Shown one piece after another: positions 11,421 to 23,179 of a DNA stretch of 64,000 nt. The number at the start of each line of letters is the position of its first letter. Within the stretch, counting starts at the first letter, position 1. The notes beneath the pieces were generated by a model. It saw only the letters and a program-made list of their open reading frames with translations. It was not told the origin of the DNA and searched no databases. This DNA comes from Acholoe squamosa (Eukaryota > Annelida > Polychaeta > Phyllodocida > Polynoidae), in the NCBI GenBank assembly GCA_949317995.1, contig OX439039.1, positions 16,173,282 through 16,237,281 on the forward strand, in the 5' to 3' direction. Both the position numbers and the translations under genes were made by a program.

Positions 11421-14402
11421 GTTAATATGCAGAGCTTTATTGATAATCTGAAAGGCGTTACCATAGCAACCTGCAATGCCCGTAGTCTCAGTAAGAAAAA
11501 GCTACTAGATATTAAACTGAGTCTAGATTGTGATATACTCTGTATCTGTTAATCTTGGGGTGCTACAAAGACGACTCCTTTTATTACTGGGAGGGCAAAA
11601 GTGTTTTTAGGAATGATTGTACTGCTAGATTAGGTGGAGGATTATTGACCTATGTGGGCGAGTTTGTCAGTCCCTACTGCTCAGTTAGACAGGACCTCGA
11701 GTTAATGCATGACTGTATTAAAGTCCAGGCTCTGCAGTTTGATAAACCTACCTACATGAACATATTGCTATTAAATGTGTATAGGGCCCCAAACAAAGAT
11801 ATAGACACATTTATTGATAAGCTCAGAGGAATATTAAACCGTGTTGATAGAATAAAGTATGAATTATGGTTAGTTGGTGATATTGATATTAATACTCGCG
11901 ACAGAAACTGTCATGCTTCCAAAGAGCTCCACGACATTTGTCGGGAATTTAGTATTAAGTGCCAATCAGACGATATTACTCAGCCCAATGAGGTTACTGG
12001 TGGTACATGTATAGACCATATCATTACAAATTGCGATATTATTAGCTACTGTAAGCCACAGGATTGCCTGATTGCTGATCATTATCCTGTTCTGGCATGT
12101 CGAAAAAAGCCAAAAGAATGTAATGAGCCAAGTATTTTCACTGGCCACTCATATAGGAACTATGATAACTCTGACCTACTTGAGTATCTCTGCGACATTG
12201 ACTGGGCGGAATTTCATAGTAGTAATAATCCTAATGTGCAATGGGATTTTATCTACAACTCCCTCATAAAGTACCTAGATAATTGTTGCCCAATCAAAAC
12301 CTTCAGCATGAAAAAAAAGAAAAGAAAGCCCTGGGTGCCTGATGAAACAATAGAATTAATAAATGATCGTCAATTAATGCTTACTGAACACAAAGTCACA
12401 GGTAATATTGAACTTTTAAAAACCGCCCGGCGCATGCACAATAGAATACAACGACAATTAGATAATGGTGAATCACTTTTTGTCTTAAATATGCTTGAGC
12501 AAGCTAAAGGTGATCCAACAAAATTTTGGAGAGAGATCAATGAACTAATGAACCCTCAAACAAAAAACCTCAATATTCAACTGGAGAATGAGCTCACAGG
12601 TGAAATTATCCCTGTTGATCAAACTGCTAAATACATCAATGACTACTTCACCAATATCGGCAATGACCTGTTCAACAAATTACCTGTTAATGGTATCAAT
12701 CTGCCTGACCCTGATCTCGATCAAAATGAAGAAGTAGATGATCTAGACATTGCCTCTTTTATTAATGTTGAAGCTGTAACAAAACTGGTAAAGGTATTGA
12801 TAAATCTAGTGGTCTCCAGGGGACCTAAAAAAGGCAATCTTAGAAGAGTTAAAAACTGGCGCCCAATAACTTTACTGCCCTTACCAGGGAAGCTTCTGAA
12901 AAGTTGGTGCATAAATTCCCTTCTGAAGATCTAGAAAATAATATGATACTTTGCAAGACCCAGTTTGGTTTTCGTCCAGGAAAAGGGACCTGTGATGCCG
13001 TTTTCAATGTCGTTAAAGACTTGTATGATGCCAGGGATGATGGTCTTGTCACAGCTGCCTGTTTCCTAGATTATTGTAAAGCTTTTGATTCAGTCCATCA
13101 CACGACCCTTATTCACAAAATTTGTCAGCTTAATATCCACCGCAAACTCAAAAAATGGTTAATGGAATATCTCGCCCACAGATCCCATGGCACTATGGTC
13201 AATGGTGAGCTCTCTCCTCAGGCACCAGTCCAATTTGGAGTGCCCTATCGGTCCTCTCCTGTTTATCCTGTTTATTAACGACCTGTCTCAATGTAGAAAA
13301 AACTGCCATTATACAATGTATGCTGATGATGTCATAATCTATGTTTCACATGATAACCCAAACGCAGCAGAATGTCTCCTACAGGAGGACATGACTAGGG
13401 TTGGGCAATGGTGTAATCAAAACTACATGACCATCAATACTGATAAAAGCATGACAATGTTTTTTGGCTCCAAGCCTAGGCTGTATGCTCTAGACGTCCC
13501 TAATATTTTCCTGAATGGCACCAGACTTCCCAGTTGTCATAGCTATTCTTACCTGGGAGTAGTACTGGATAGTTATCTAAGTTTAAGTCTGCACATGGCT
13601 AAAGTGAAGAAATTAATGGGCAATAAACTATATAAATTATGTAAACTACGTAAGAGCATGTCTAAAGACATTAGCCTACGTGTTTATAAAGTCATGATAC
13701 TACCGAGTATTGAATACTGCTCTTTTTATGTTGGCAGTGCACATGGCTATGAACTAACTAAATTACAAAGACTCCAGAACCATGCCCTGCGTGTCTGTTT
13801 AAAAGTATGCATAAGTAAAAAAATATCTACCATTGAGTTGCATAAACAGTGCTCAATTGACTCATTAGAACATAGAAGGAATCTACAATTATTACTGATC
13901 ATGTGGAAAAAATCTGTTAATGGCGAGGCAGCTGCTGAAAGGGAGGTAAGAACACGTGGTGATAGGAAAATTAAATTTGCTAAATGAAGGGTTAAAACAT
14001 CATTTTATCAGAAATGCCCTCACTATCGTGCGGTATCACTATGGGATACCCTTGACCATGTGACATAATGCTTAAATACCAGGTCACACTTCAAGAAGGC
14101 AGCTGATAAGCACCTGTGCAGATAATCCCATTCAACTAGCTACCTAATCTGAATTAGCTCACCATTAAACTGGAAAATGCCCTAATTTCTTCACTCTATC
14201 CAATAATCAACATGTAGTTTGGTGTTAATGTAATTTATATTATTTTTCTATTTGTCTGTTCTCATCTTTACAAAGCATTTGAATTGTCTCATATCACTGG
14301 ACCATGCCACATCCCTGATCAACTGTAGTGTACCAGATGTGTGTGCCGAAAAACGTCCCATCGGGACGATTCCGTGCAATAAAAATTCAATTCAATTCAA
14401 TT
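11421..14402 (+). mobile_element. LINE (non-LTR retrotransposon), CR1/L2-like group, 5'-truncated
   Basis: A plus-strand LINE copy containing an endonuclease-RT ORF2 (11430-13987, listed separately) and a 3' UTR of about 400 bp. The 3' UTR ends in a hairpin-like CGTCCCATCGGGACG, a polyadenylation-like CAATAAA and a short tail of ATTCA repeats (14386-14402). Simple-repeat tails instead of poly(A) are typical of the CR1/L2-related clades. The exact clade needs a phylogeny. No ORF1 was seen, so the copy is probably 5'-truncated near 11420. Confidence 0.8.
11430..13987 (+). pseudogene. Degenerate LINE ORF2: EEP endonuclease and reverse transcriptase
   Basis: The endonuclease starts with VTIATCNARSLSKKK (about 11457), followed by an in-frame stop where the catalytic Glu of the ESW motif should be (about 11550). 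It continues through VYRAPNKDI, LVGDIDIN and CLIADHYPVLA. A linker (KRKPWVPDETIELI) leads into the RT. After GIDKSSGL, visible in a shifted frame near 12800, the sequence jumps to PKKGNLRRVKNWRPITLLP, so an internal deletion removed the intervening RT segment. Further frameshifts lie near 12895 and 13235. Intact blocks are QFGFRPGKGT, FLDYCKAFDSVHH, GPLLFILFINDL, MYADD (catalytic, 13319-13330) and YSYLGVVLD. At least three disruptions mean no functional protein. Confidence 0.9.
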
Positions 14403-14412
14403 CCCCACCTGC

Positions 14413-14660
14413 ATTACCGCCCACTGTTGGAGGATGGTCCAATACCTGCATTAATCTCTTATCAGCCATCACTATGGCAACCAACAGATAAGAACACTCA
14501 CTGAGGGCCAGGGTCCAACAGTGGGGAGTTGTCCAACAGTGGTCAAGGCCCCTACTGTCCAACAGTGGAGAGTTATCCAACAGTGGCCATGGCCCCTCCA
14601 CATATAGGATTATTATTGGAGATATGGCCAACGTCTTTCTCCAGTCCACTGTTGGCATTG
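14413..14660 (+). repeat. Cluster of the 12-bp motif GTCCAACAGTGG
   Basis: Exact or near-exact plus-strand copies start at 14513, 14531, 14557 and 14575. Inverted copies lie at about 14421 and 14645, flanking the cluster. The region directly follows the LINE tail. No other transposon feature is visible, so the nature of the host sequence is unknown. Confidence 0.8.
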
Positions 14661-16144
14661 TATTACCTCTTACCAAGCCTTACTCTGGTAGCTTTGTCTC
14701 AGTTCTCGGTAATTACTCCTCTGGAAAATTAACCATTCACCTCAGTCGTTCCAAATATTATTTCTCTTTTAGCGCCATTTCTATCAAGCTAAACTCACTC
14801 GCTCACAACGGGAGTTTTTCTTTTCCCATTTGTCCAATCACATTTGTGAGCTTCGTTTTAGGTGGTCTGTCAGTCGCACCACCACTAATAAGATTGAGAT
14901 TCAGGTCATGAATAGTCTTGTTTGAATTTCGTTTTATTTTTGGTCCAAATTTCAACTTTTCCTCCCACTTCATATTCCTTGCATGCTATCGGTAATTTTT
15001 AAATTATATAATTACAGTCGAACAGATTTGTTCTCATTCCATGCAGAGAACTTTAAATCATAGTTAAATTACATTTTGGGCATTTGAGAGCATGGAAGTA
15101 TGTGTACCACCTCTATAGACGTATTTCCTAAAATAGTGAGCTTACCCTGTTATATCATTTTCTTTATTCAAATTATATACAAAAGAAGATATGAGGACAG
15201 CGATAAGCACACAGTTCTGTTCTATAGGATTGAAGAGACATTGTGAGGTTTCTGAAAGGATACCTTTTTACCATTAAGACCCAGCAGGTATCGTGTGCAG
15301 TGGGGAAGTGGATATCCATATGATTCATAGTACCGGCTGACTTGCATAGCTGTGACAATAATTGAATATCAGTATGTCAGGCTACAAAAAGGAAATTGCA
15401 GTTAGGGGGGAAATGTGTGATGAAAAAGGACGATTTTTAAGAATGGCCACGAACTCACCTGCAATGTAGATCAGTCACAGTTACAAAAAGGTTAACAAAG
15501 TTATAAAACAAGATTATAAAGACACGTGGCAAACAAGAGGTATGATGCACCTTTCTTTTCATCATTTAGCTCATGTTACTTTAGCCTTATGCTACTTTAT
15601 ATTTACTTTAAAACTTTATAGAGTAATTTACAAGAAGAAAAAAAACACAAACTTAAAAGATATATGCAGTAGGAGGCCAGCAGATAATTCTACCTGCCTA
15701 CTGATGCCTATGTCTCAATAATACTTTGGTGCTTTCTGCAATAATCATGATTGGCAAGGCAGCAGGAGATGGGGCATGGAAATTACCACCTATCATGCCT
15801 TGTCAATTAGGGCTAGTTATATAAGAACATTCATATATGACATACTCTCCTCTTACTGTTTGCTGTATTGTGTTATAATTACTGCTAGGTTCATTTGGAA
15901 GGTATTCTATCCCTCTTTTATAGCTCTACCTTTAAGGACTGTACAATTTCAATAAGTCATTCGAATAATCAGATCAAGAAATTGGAGAGCCTACTCCTTG
16001 TGGAAATATTATAATATGAATTATGTATGTGGTACCTTATGAATAATCACTAATATTCTGCTGAGGGTTACACAATGTGTTTTAAGAACATCAGTGAGAA
16101 CAGCAAAAAGGCTATCCTTCACCAATGAAAACCATTGTTGTGCC
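14661..16144. other. Unassigned AT-rich DNA
   Basis: No supportable gene or repeat found. Confidence 0.5.
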
Positions 16145-16525
16145 ATCTCGATTGTGGCGTAAGGTGAATCTAGTCAATTTTCTATTGCCTTTTCTCTTCA
16201 AATGACATTCTATGAAATTAAACTATGATAAACATGGGATTTATAACTGTGTGCAGATAGTCCATTCAAATGTAGTGCTGCTACCTGGTGTGGATTCAAC
16301 ATCCAAGTATCTAAACATATTGATGTTTAAATCTAAACAACCATTATTTAACTGTTTCAACTCTAAACATCTATACATGTTTAGCACAAACATTTATGTA
16401 GTTAGAATAAATGTGTTCATTTCCTAAATGTGTAGTGGATGAGACACCTAACTGACATATATGTTTAGGTTTTAAACGTGTTTAGACCTAAACATGTTTA
16501 GAATCTTAACAACATTTTTGCAGTG
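16145..16525 (-). mobile_element. Truncated copy of the CACTGCAAAAATGG-ended element (TA target)
   Basis: The right end reads CATTTTTGCAGTG followed by TA. The interior is rich in TAAACATGTTTAG-type palindromes and aligns, inverted, with 47411-47800. It includes the shared blocks around CACCTAACTGACATATA, TACCTGGTGTGGATTC and GAATCTAGTCAATT. Similarity stops at about 16145, so the other half of the element is missing. Confidence 0.8.
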
Positions 16526-16589
16526 TAGGGTAGCATTTCTAGGTACAAAGAGGAATCAGATCACATGTCTGGCAGAAGCCATACCACAT

Positions 16590-16920
16590 TGCAAGCAATT
16601 CCCTCTGCCCGACAGGTCCCCAGGACGCCTTCTAGTCCTGTCATGCTCAGTAAGGCAGGAGAGTTGCTCAGCCAAGGCCCCATCATCAAGTTAATTGGAG
16701 CTGATAGAAACTTGTGAGGCTGGTAATTAAGTGCAAATGGAGGGGAGAGTCATTACGTAGTCTGCCTCTAGTCATAGGTGGGTGCCACTTCTTTATTCTA
16801 CGGTCATTGAAGACTATCTTGAAACTATATTTCAAATGACATTGCTTTATGGTATAGTACATGTTGTTTAAAATGATATTGTTTAGGAGTGTGAAGCTGG
16901 ATAGCAAGACTGGTCAGTTG
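16590..16920 (+). repeat. Dispersed repeat family C, copy 1
   Basis: Aligns in the same orientation with 19025-19375 and, more weakly, with 27750-27925. Shared blocks include GTCCTGTCA, AAGGCAGGAGAGTTGCTCA, AAGGCCCCATCATCAAGTT and GATAGAAACTTGTG. No termini or coding frame were identified. Confidence 0.75.
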
Positions 16921-17489
16921 GTTAGGCCAAAAAGGATGTGTTTCGAGTAACATTGGTCAGAGGGTCAGTAGGTTGGATTTGATATTTATTTGTTTTTCAT
17001 TATGTTGTATTAGAATGTATGGATAGGTATGGGAGATTGTTAACTGTAGACCTCCGATGCTCATCATGAGAAGGTTAAAAAAAATAGAAAGAAAACATGC
17101 AAAAATATACAAAATTGAAAAAAAAGAGAAAACAGTATAGGGTTGGCCCTGTTTTGTAAGGCCTTATTTATTTTCACTTTGAAATTTACTACGGTGTGCA
17201 CAGCTTTACAATAATCAGATATTTCCTGTCAGATAGCTTCTTCAATATATGAGGTATTTGACATTGTTATCATGCCCATAATCATAAAATTCTTATGAAA
17301 TCACTGACTCAGAACTCTCTTCATATACCGAACTAGGTTTGTGCTCATCCATAAATTATTTCATGCTTTTTAGGCCTTCTTGTGCAGTTAAGCTTGCGAA
17401 ATTAGGCTTTCTCTTCTCCATGCCATGAACCCAATTATCTCAAGATATTCAATTGGGCCCGAAGTTAATCTGCACTCTACTAAAATATT
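16921..17489. other. Unassigned AT-rich DNA
   Basis: No supportable gene or repeat found. Confidence 0.45.
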
Positions 17490-17700
17490 GCTGCTGCTGC
17501 CACACACCAGTTGTCAGGGTTAATTATATGGCACATCCTCATAACTCATTCTGTAATTAGCAACTGTTGTTTCTTTTAATCAATGTTCAAATTGACCAGA
17601 TTTGTTAATATGGGTTTTAAAACTTGCTACATCCTTTCTACTCCCACAGTAATTAGGGCATTTTATCGTGAGCAAAGCAGGCAAAGCTTATTTCTATGGA
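17490..17700 (+). repeat. Dispersed repeat family D, copy 1
   Basis: Diverged direct-orientation match to 36620-36815. Shared blocks include TTAATTAT, TGGCACATC, AATGTTCAA and TTAGGGCAT. It may be an old transposon relic. Confidence 0.5.
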
Positions 17701-18254
17701 AAGAGCCTGATCCATACAGAATTGGTTAATAACACCATTCCAGAGTCCTCCCATTTGATTTATGTGCACAATGGTGGTGGTTATCTAAGACCCATTCATT
17801 GGCCAGGGTCAAAGCACGGATTATAAATGTCTTTAAATAAAGGTTTTGGTTTTGAGAGGGAAGGAGTTTAGAGGGAGCTCATCTATTTCAGCTTCAGTCT
17901 GGAATATACTGCATATGAATTACCGTACCTGTACTGCAATGAAAAAGGACCTACAGTAGTCTACAGACCTTCCCCTCATATAAAGGAAAAGAGAAGATTT
18001 GGTCTACTGTGTACAGGTGAGAGAGAATATGCAATTTCTGGGCTATCTTTTGATATGTATAAACACTACCCATAGATAGAGGAATTGTACAATAGAATAA
18101 GATTGGGTGGGTGCAACGTTGTGGGAGTACAGCATATTTACCTTTCAGTTCTTAACGCATCTTCCAATTCTGTGAGCTTTACTTACCAAGTTACTTTTCT
18201 GGAGGTAGGGCCAGTCTGAGAAAGTCCTTTGTCTAAAGTCTTCAGACATATAAC
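17701..18254. other. Unassigned AT-rich DNA
   Basis: No supportable gene or repeat found. Confidence 0.45.
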
Positions 18255-18632
18255 CACCTCTATAATCATCCCTATGCGACTCTAATCTAGTCATCTGTAT
18301 AACATAGGTATGGTTTTAAGTAGTAGGTTTGTTCTATGTAATAGTTCTAAGCAAAAGTTTAGAAATTAACTTTGCATAATAATAAATGGTAGATTTGCCT
18401 GCTGTGAGTTACGAGGTAAACCATACCATTCCTCTCCACATTTACCTTCCCAGTACACAGGCATTTTAATTTGGAGATTGCCATTCAGGTGAAGCATTGC
18501 CTCATGGTTTGCACAGGCAATAACACCATTGCCATATTTAAAGTGCAAACCCTTCTTGTTGCGTCAGAGATCGGTTGATCTGAAGCAAGATCCCAGCATT
18601 GCCAATATCACCAGCAGGACCACAGGGTCTAA
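18255..18632 (+). repeat. Dispersed repeat family E, copy 1
   Basis: Aligns over about 370 bp with 51865-52230, same orientation. Shared blocks include TTCTATGTAAT, TTTAATTTGGA, ATTCAGGTGAAG, AACACCATT, AGAGATCGGTT and ACCAGCAGGAC. No open frame is shared between the copies, so coding is unlikely. Confidence 0.7.
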
Positions 18633-19024
18633 TGTGATCCTCCTTTAATTCATTGATTGACAGAATATTTGCCTTTGGGTGTCTCCGATTGAATTTGAAA
18701 TAAGATCAGTAAGTCTATTATTTCTCATCAGTGTTCCAAATCACTGTCTGGCCCTTTATCACATCAGTGGCATCTCTAGGTAATGCCTGGGTGTGTAGTC
18801 TACGGATTTGAACCATACTCAAGTTCATACTCTGTGTGATTGGAACAGTGAGTTTTGACTATTATCTCTGGTACTTGCCCAAAAAAGGAATAAGTGTGCA
18901 CATAAAAGTTCTCAAAATGACTGCAGGGTCCCGCCACCAGCACCCCTCGTTAAAGTAAATTGGATAATATTTTAATAAATCAAAAAAAGGGTTTCTGCCA
19001 AATTTACTGTTTTAATTCCCCCCT
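18633..19024. other. Unassigned AT-rich DNA
   Basis: No supportable gene or repeat found. Confidence 0.45.
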
Positions 19025-19375
19025 GCCCCACTAATCCCTACGACTCCTTGCAGTCCTGTCACGCTCAGTTGCTTAGTAAGGCAGGAGAGTTGCTCATCCA
19101 AGGCCCCATCATCAAGTTGATTGCAGCCGATAGAAACTTGTGGAGCTAGTAATGAAGTGCAAATATAGGGGGGAGTCATTATGTGGTCTGCCGCTTGTCA
19201 TTAGCAGGTGCCAGTCCTTGGCCGTGCTACTGTACTGGGGTTGAAGAATATATCTTGCAGCTATGTTTCAACTAATAGTGCTTTCTGATGTACTATTTTA
19301 TATGAATTTGTCTTGGGTGGTAAACCAGCTAGCTTTAGGGTTCAGCTATTGAATGGTCGGTTATTTTACCCTAGG
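19025..19375 (+). repeat. Dispersed repeat family C, copy 2
   Basis: Second copy of the family at 16590-16920. It has the extra bases GTTGC inside the CTCAG...TAGTAAGG block. Confidence 0.75.
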
Positions 19376-19864
19376 ATGTTAATTCAAAAGGCTCTACCAT
19401 CGCTACCTATGCGATGTTAGCGCAGGCACATCTCTTACCATCTCATAAGACCTAGTGTTACTATGATGGTGTTAACAACTGGTGGTGTTAGGCCAGTAAC
19501 TAATAGGAAGTACTATGCAGTCCTTCACTATTCCACTTCAGTACTCTAACACCACCCCTTATTTTATACTGAGAGACGATAGTGGTTTCCCCCAAGTGCA
19601 AGTACACCTGGTTGGGGGGACATTCCTAGTCACAAAAGTGAATGCACCTGCTGACAGTCCATGAGGGCTCTTGAGTTAAGGGCATAGTAATGTCATGCTT
19701 CCCTTCTCTCTTTTAGTTTGTGACATACTTGAGGATATTTCAGGGACAAGTGCACCTGATAGGATATGTATAATTAGCAGAACCCCAGTGTAGCCACTCT
19801 TGAGAGAACAAGTATTTCCTCTGCTATGTTTTACCTTCCACTGCTATTTTTCCTCTGTGGACCT
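19376..19864. other. Unassigned DNA
   Basis: No supportable gene or repeat found. Confidence 0.45.
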
Positions 19865-20116
19865 CACTGAGAAAATATTCTTATTCACATGAGTCTAGAT
19901 CAAGGCTTAGGCAATGTCGCCAAAATGAGTATTTTTTGAGACTCAGCCTGATCCTTCTATGATACTCAGGCAAAGTCAGAGTATCACCCCAGGATCTGCC
20001 TCAGGCTCTGCCTGAGTATCATCAAAGGATCAGGCTGAGTCTCAAACAATACTCATTTTGGCGACATTGCCTGAGTCTGGATCTAGACTCATGTGAGTAA
20101 GAATATTTTCTCAGTG
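19865..20116. repeat. Foldback repeat with arms of about 110 bp
   Basis: From CACTGAGAAAATATTC the left arm (19865-19975) is matched, inverted, by 20005-20116. The match includes CTCACATGAGTCTAGATC, CAATGTCGCCAAAATGAG, GAGACTCAGCCTGATCC and GATACTCAGGCA, with only a few mismatches. The short centre is rich in CTCAGGC. No flanking target duplication was determined. It could be a snapback transposon or a local inverted duplication. Confidence 0.85.
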
Positions 20117-20837
20117 CTGTTACAACTCTGCACACTTGTTAGCTGCTTGGAATAGTGAAAGGAGGGCTGAGGCTAACATCGGTCACTAAAACATAGCTGG
20201 GTATCAGAAAGGAAGGCAGGCCTACCTTACCATAGCAGTACTGTATTCGACGTAATTAGCACACATACCCTAATAAGCGCACATCCCCCTTTTCTGCCAA
20301 AAAAAAAAGTTTGCTGGTTATGTAGTGCCATGGTTCCTTGCAGGGAATACAGTGGAGGACTAGACCTTGTATGTAGCAATGTACGGTGATGTAGCATGTT
20401 TCCCCACCTTTTGGCCAAGGCATATTGAATAGCATGCAATGTTTCACACCTAAAGGTGTTGTGGCACATGTAGGTGTGAAGATTAAACAGACCTTTCTCA
20501 GAAGTTGTTTTATTATTCTAGTCCCATGGGTACATTTATACTGATTCTTGATCAATATGTTGTTGTGATGGTTCCATAAAATGATACTTGTACCTGTAAT
20601 AGTGGCACATACAAAATAATAACATCACAATGTGAGTAAAGTAGCATGGCAACAAAACGCTATAAATGTTCTTATAATAACTTACCCCCCACTGGGCCCC
20701 ATCCCCCTTTCCTCTTCCCCACCTAACAACGACAGCTTGTGATAAATTCTTCTAACTATAAGAAGAAGAAGACGATGAAGTGAGATGTGTACCATCACTC
20801 ATTGAACCATCCAAAAAAACTAAGACAATCATAAGTG
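20117..20837. other. Unassigned DNA
   Basis: Only short overlapping frames of low plausibility. Confidence 0.45.
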
Positions 20838-22330
20838 CTAGGGCCTAGGTATAGACTCAATCATAGTTTTCTTTGAGTTTGACTGAAAAATGTCCTGGTT
20901 ATCAATCAATCTAGTTTCAACAGAAAGAGCATCCCAGGCTTTACCTGTCAGGACTAATGGGCTGTACACAAAGGCTCTACATTTAGGTATAGGGTACAGT
21001 AATAATGGAGCTGCGTTCATTTGAGTTACTCTAGTATTTACCTTAACTGTTAACATAGTCATTCAATTTACTTCTTTTAAAGGCAAAAGTCCTAAGGTGG
21101 TGCTGTCTCCTGTCGTTTAACTTTGCTACACTTGCTTCTTCATGCACCCTATCAGTAGAAGTTAATATATGATAAGAGAAACACGTTTTCAGGCACTTAT
21201 TTTGAAGCCTTTGGAGTTCAGACAAGTTATTGTCATTAGCACCCACATATAAAATATCACAATAGTCAATCACTGGTATAACATGAGCTTTAAACACTTT
21301 AAGGCGTGCCTGGACTGACATATACTTACGGGTAGCATACAAAAGGTGTGACTTAAATCTAACATTTTTGATAAAATTTCTAACATACATGTTGAAACTT
21401 AACTCTTGGTCAATGGTAACACCCATGTTTTGTAACCCAGATAGACCTACTGTCCTAGATGTAGGACATCTAAGTGACATCATGATATGTGGTCTATATC
21501 TACACATAAATTCAACAGATATGGAAGTGAAATGTTGCATCCTATAGTTCTAGGCCCAAGGCTTCCAAAAATGCTCCATACAGGTTTTCTTAGGTACTTT
21601 TATGACATAACACATATGTCCCGAAACACTTACTGCTAAGGAAATAACCTTCTGCAATAGATTTTGACCTTCACAGAGGGGACAGACACCCAAGCCTCTA
21701 CTCTCCTATATGAAGGATGGTGCTTATCTTTAGATCCGCTATAGGTAAAGCTTTGAAATTTCGTGTATGGCATAAATGGCCATATATATGCCTATTTGTC
21801 AGTTTTTGGCACTCTGTTACAGGAATTGTGGGTTCCATGGCAACCAAAAGAACACAAATTTCAAAAGACAGTAGTCCTAAGTCCTACTGTCCTACATGTA
21901 GGATGCTAAGCAATCCCTCATATCTATGGACACGGTGGAGGTTAAAGTCCGGAATTTTGTACAAGGCATATTTTGTCATATATCAGTCTACTTATAAATT
22001 TTCAGCACTCTATGACAAAAATTGGCAATTTAGGGATATCTGGGGTAAAGGATAACTGTTTTTAATACCTTACCATTAAGGAAAATTCTAGGTTTTGGCA
22101 ACTTTGTTAGCTTTTTCGAGGAGGCAAATACCATAGCTTTAGTTTTACCTGTATTTATAATGAGCTTATTTATAGAGGACCAAAGATAAAAGTTTTGTAA
22201 AGCTATAGTTAATAGAACAGAGATATCATTCACACTCTTACCATGTGCATATAGAACGGAGTCGTCTGCATATAACAGCAAATGTCCGTGAATACTCAGA
22301 GAGGATGTTTTCTTTCTGTCTTTCATCTCA
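20838..22330 (-). pseudogene. LINE relic: RT C-terminal half, split by an insertion
   Basis: The minus strand from about 22326 reads HLLLYADDSVLYAHGKSV (catalytic YADD), LTINTGKTK-like KLIINTGKTKAMVF and PRIFLNGKVLKT. An interruption of about 600 bp follows, and ORF2 then resumes at about 21440 with NMGVTIDQELSFN, VIPVIDYCDILYVGA and LQRLQNKCLKTCF. A frameshift near 21045-21060 leads into the last part (TRVTQMNAAPLLLYP, SPLVLTGKAWDALS), which matches the terminal domain usual in CR1/L2/Rex-type ORF2. The 5' RT half and the endonuclease are missing. The insertion and the frameshift make it non-functional. Confidence 0.8.
21441..22050. other. Insertion of about 600 bp within the LINE relic
   Basis: This separates two parts of one RT that would normally be contiguous (the LNGKVLKT and NMGVTID blocks). 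It contains GTCCTACATGTAGGA near 21888 and GTCCTAGATGTAGGAC near 21458. It also holds two internally similar stretches, GGAATTTTGTAC...CAGCACTCTATGAC and GAAATTTCGTGTA...GGCACTCTGTTAC. No convincing terminal inverted repeats were seen, so the element type is unknown. Confidence 0.5.
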
Positions 22331-22888
22331 TCATGTAGTTAAATATTATTTGAGAGGGAAGCCTTAAAGGCTTCACCTTCTATTATGAAATGTCACCTAC
22401 AATTGAGCAAACATACAGTGAGAACTCTCCGTACGCGTGTTATGATATATAGGCTAATGAGTACAGTTTGGTCTTAGCTTCTCCTATAAAGTCCCAGAAA
22501 AATGAGGTTTGAATATTTTGCATGTTTTTCACAGAGAAAAATGCAACTAATGCTTTTCCATTGATTCAGAAAATAATCAGCCAATATCTGAGTTTAAGAA
22601 AATATAAACAGAAGAAACAGCAAGAAAGGTGTTTGTGAGGGTGAGAGTGTGACTCAAGTGTGTGTCACTGATTGTCTGTGTTTTTGCTGAGATCTGGGGA
22701 CTAGGAAATGAGACTGGGATACTTGGAGCCTAAAAATGAAGTGGGGACTTGACCATATTGTATCAGTGAAACTGTCTCAGTATGTCTGTGTCTTTGTGTG
22801 GAGAGAGATGGTAAAATGACATGCTCCATTTCAACCCCTCTCCTCCCAAGCAAAAAGAAGACTGGCCTAAGGCGATTGGCCTACACCA
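22331..22888. other. Unassigned DNA
   Basis: Contains a GTGTGTC/TGTCTGTG-rich stretch near 22640-22800 but no gene or defined repeat. Confidence 0.45.
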
Positions 22889-23179
22889 GGAGCTTGTTTC
22901 AATAGTGTCTACGACAGGTCCAGGCCCCTATGACTTGAGAAGGGCCAAATCTTACCAGGTGATGTCAGGACTTTGGCCATGGTGACTAAATAGCTGGCTA
23001 CATTACTAGGTGATCGTACTGCCTGCTGGCGAAATAGCCACCAGAGCAGTGACTCAATAAGGGACCCTGGTATGACAACCCTCAATGTGAATACATAGTG
23101 GGTAGTCGTAGCTCCTGCTGTCTGCACTCCTTTGCTGAAATGCACCCCACCTCTTCCCAGCAAATTGTCGTGACTCCTC

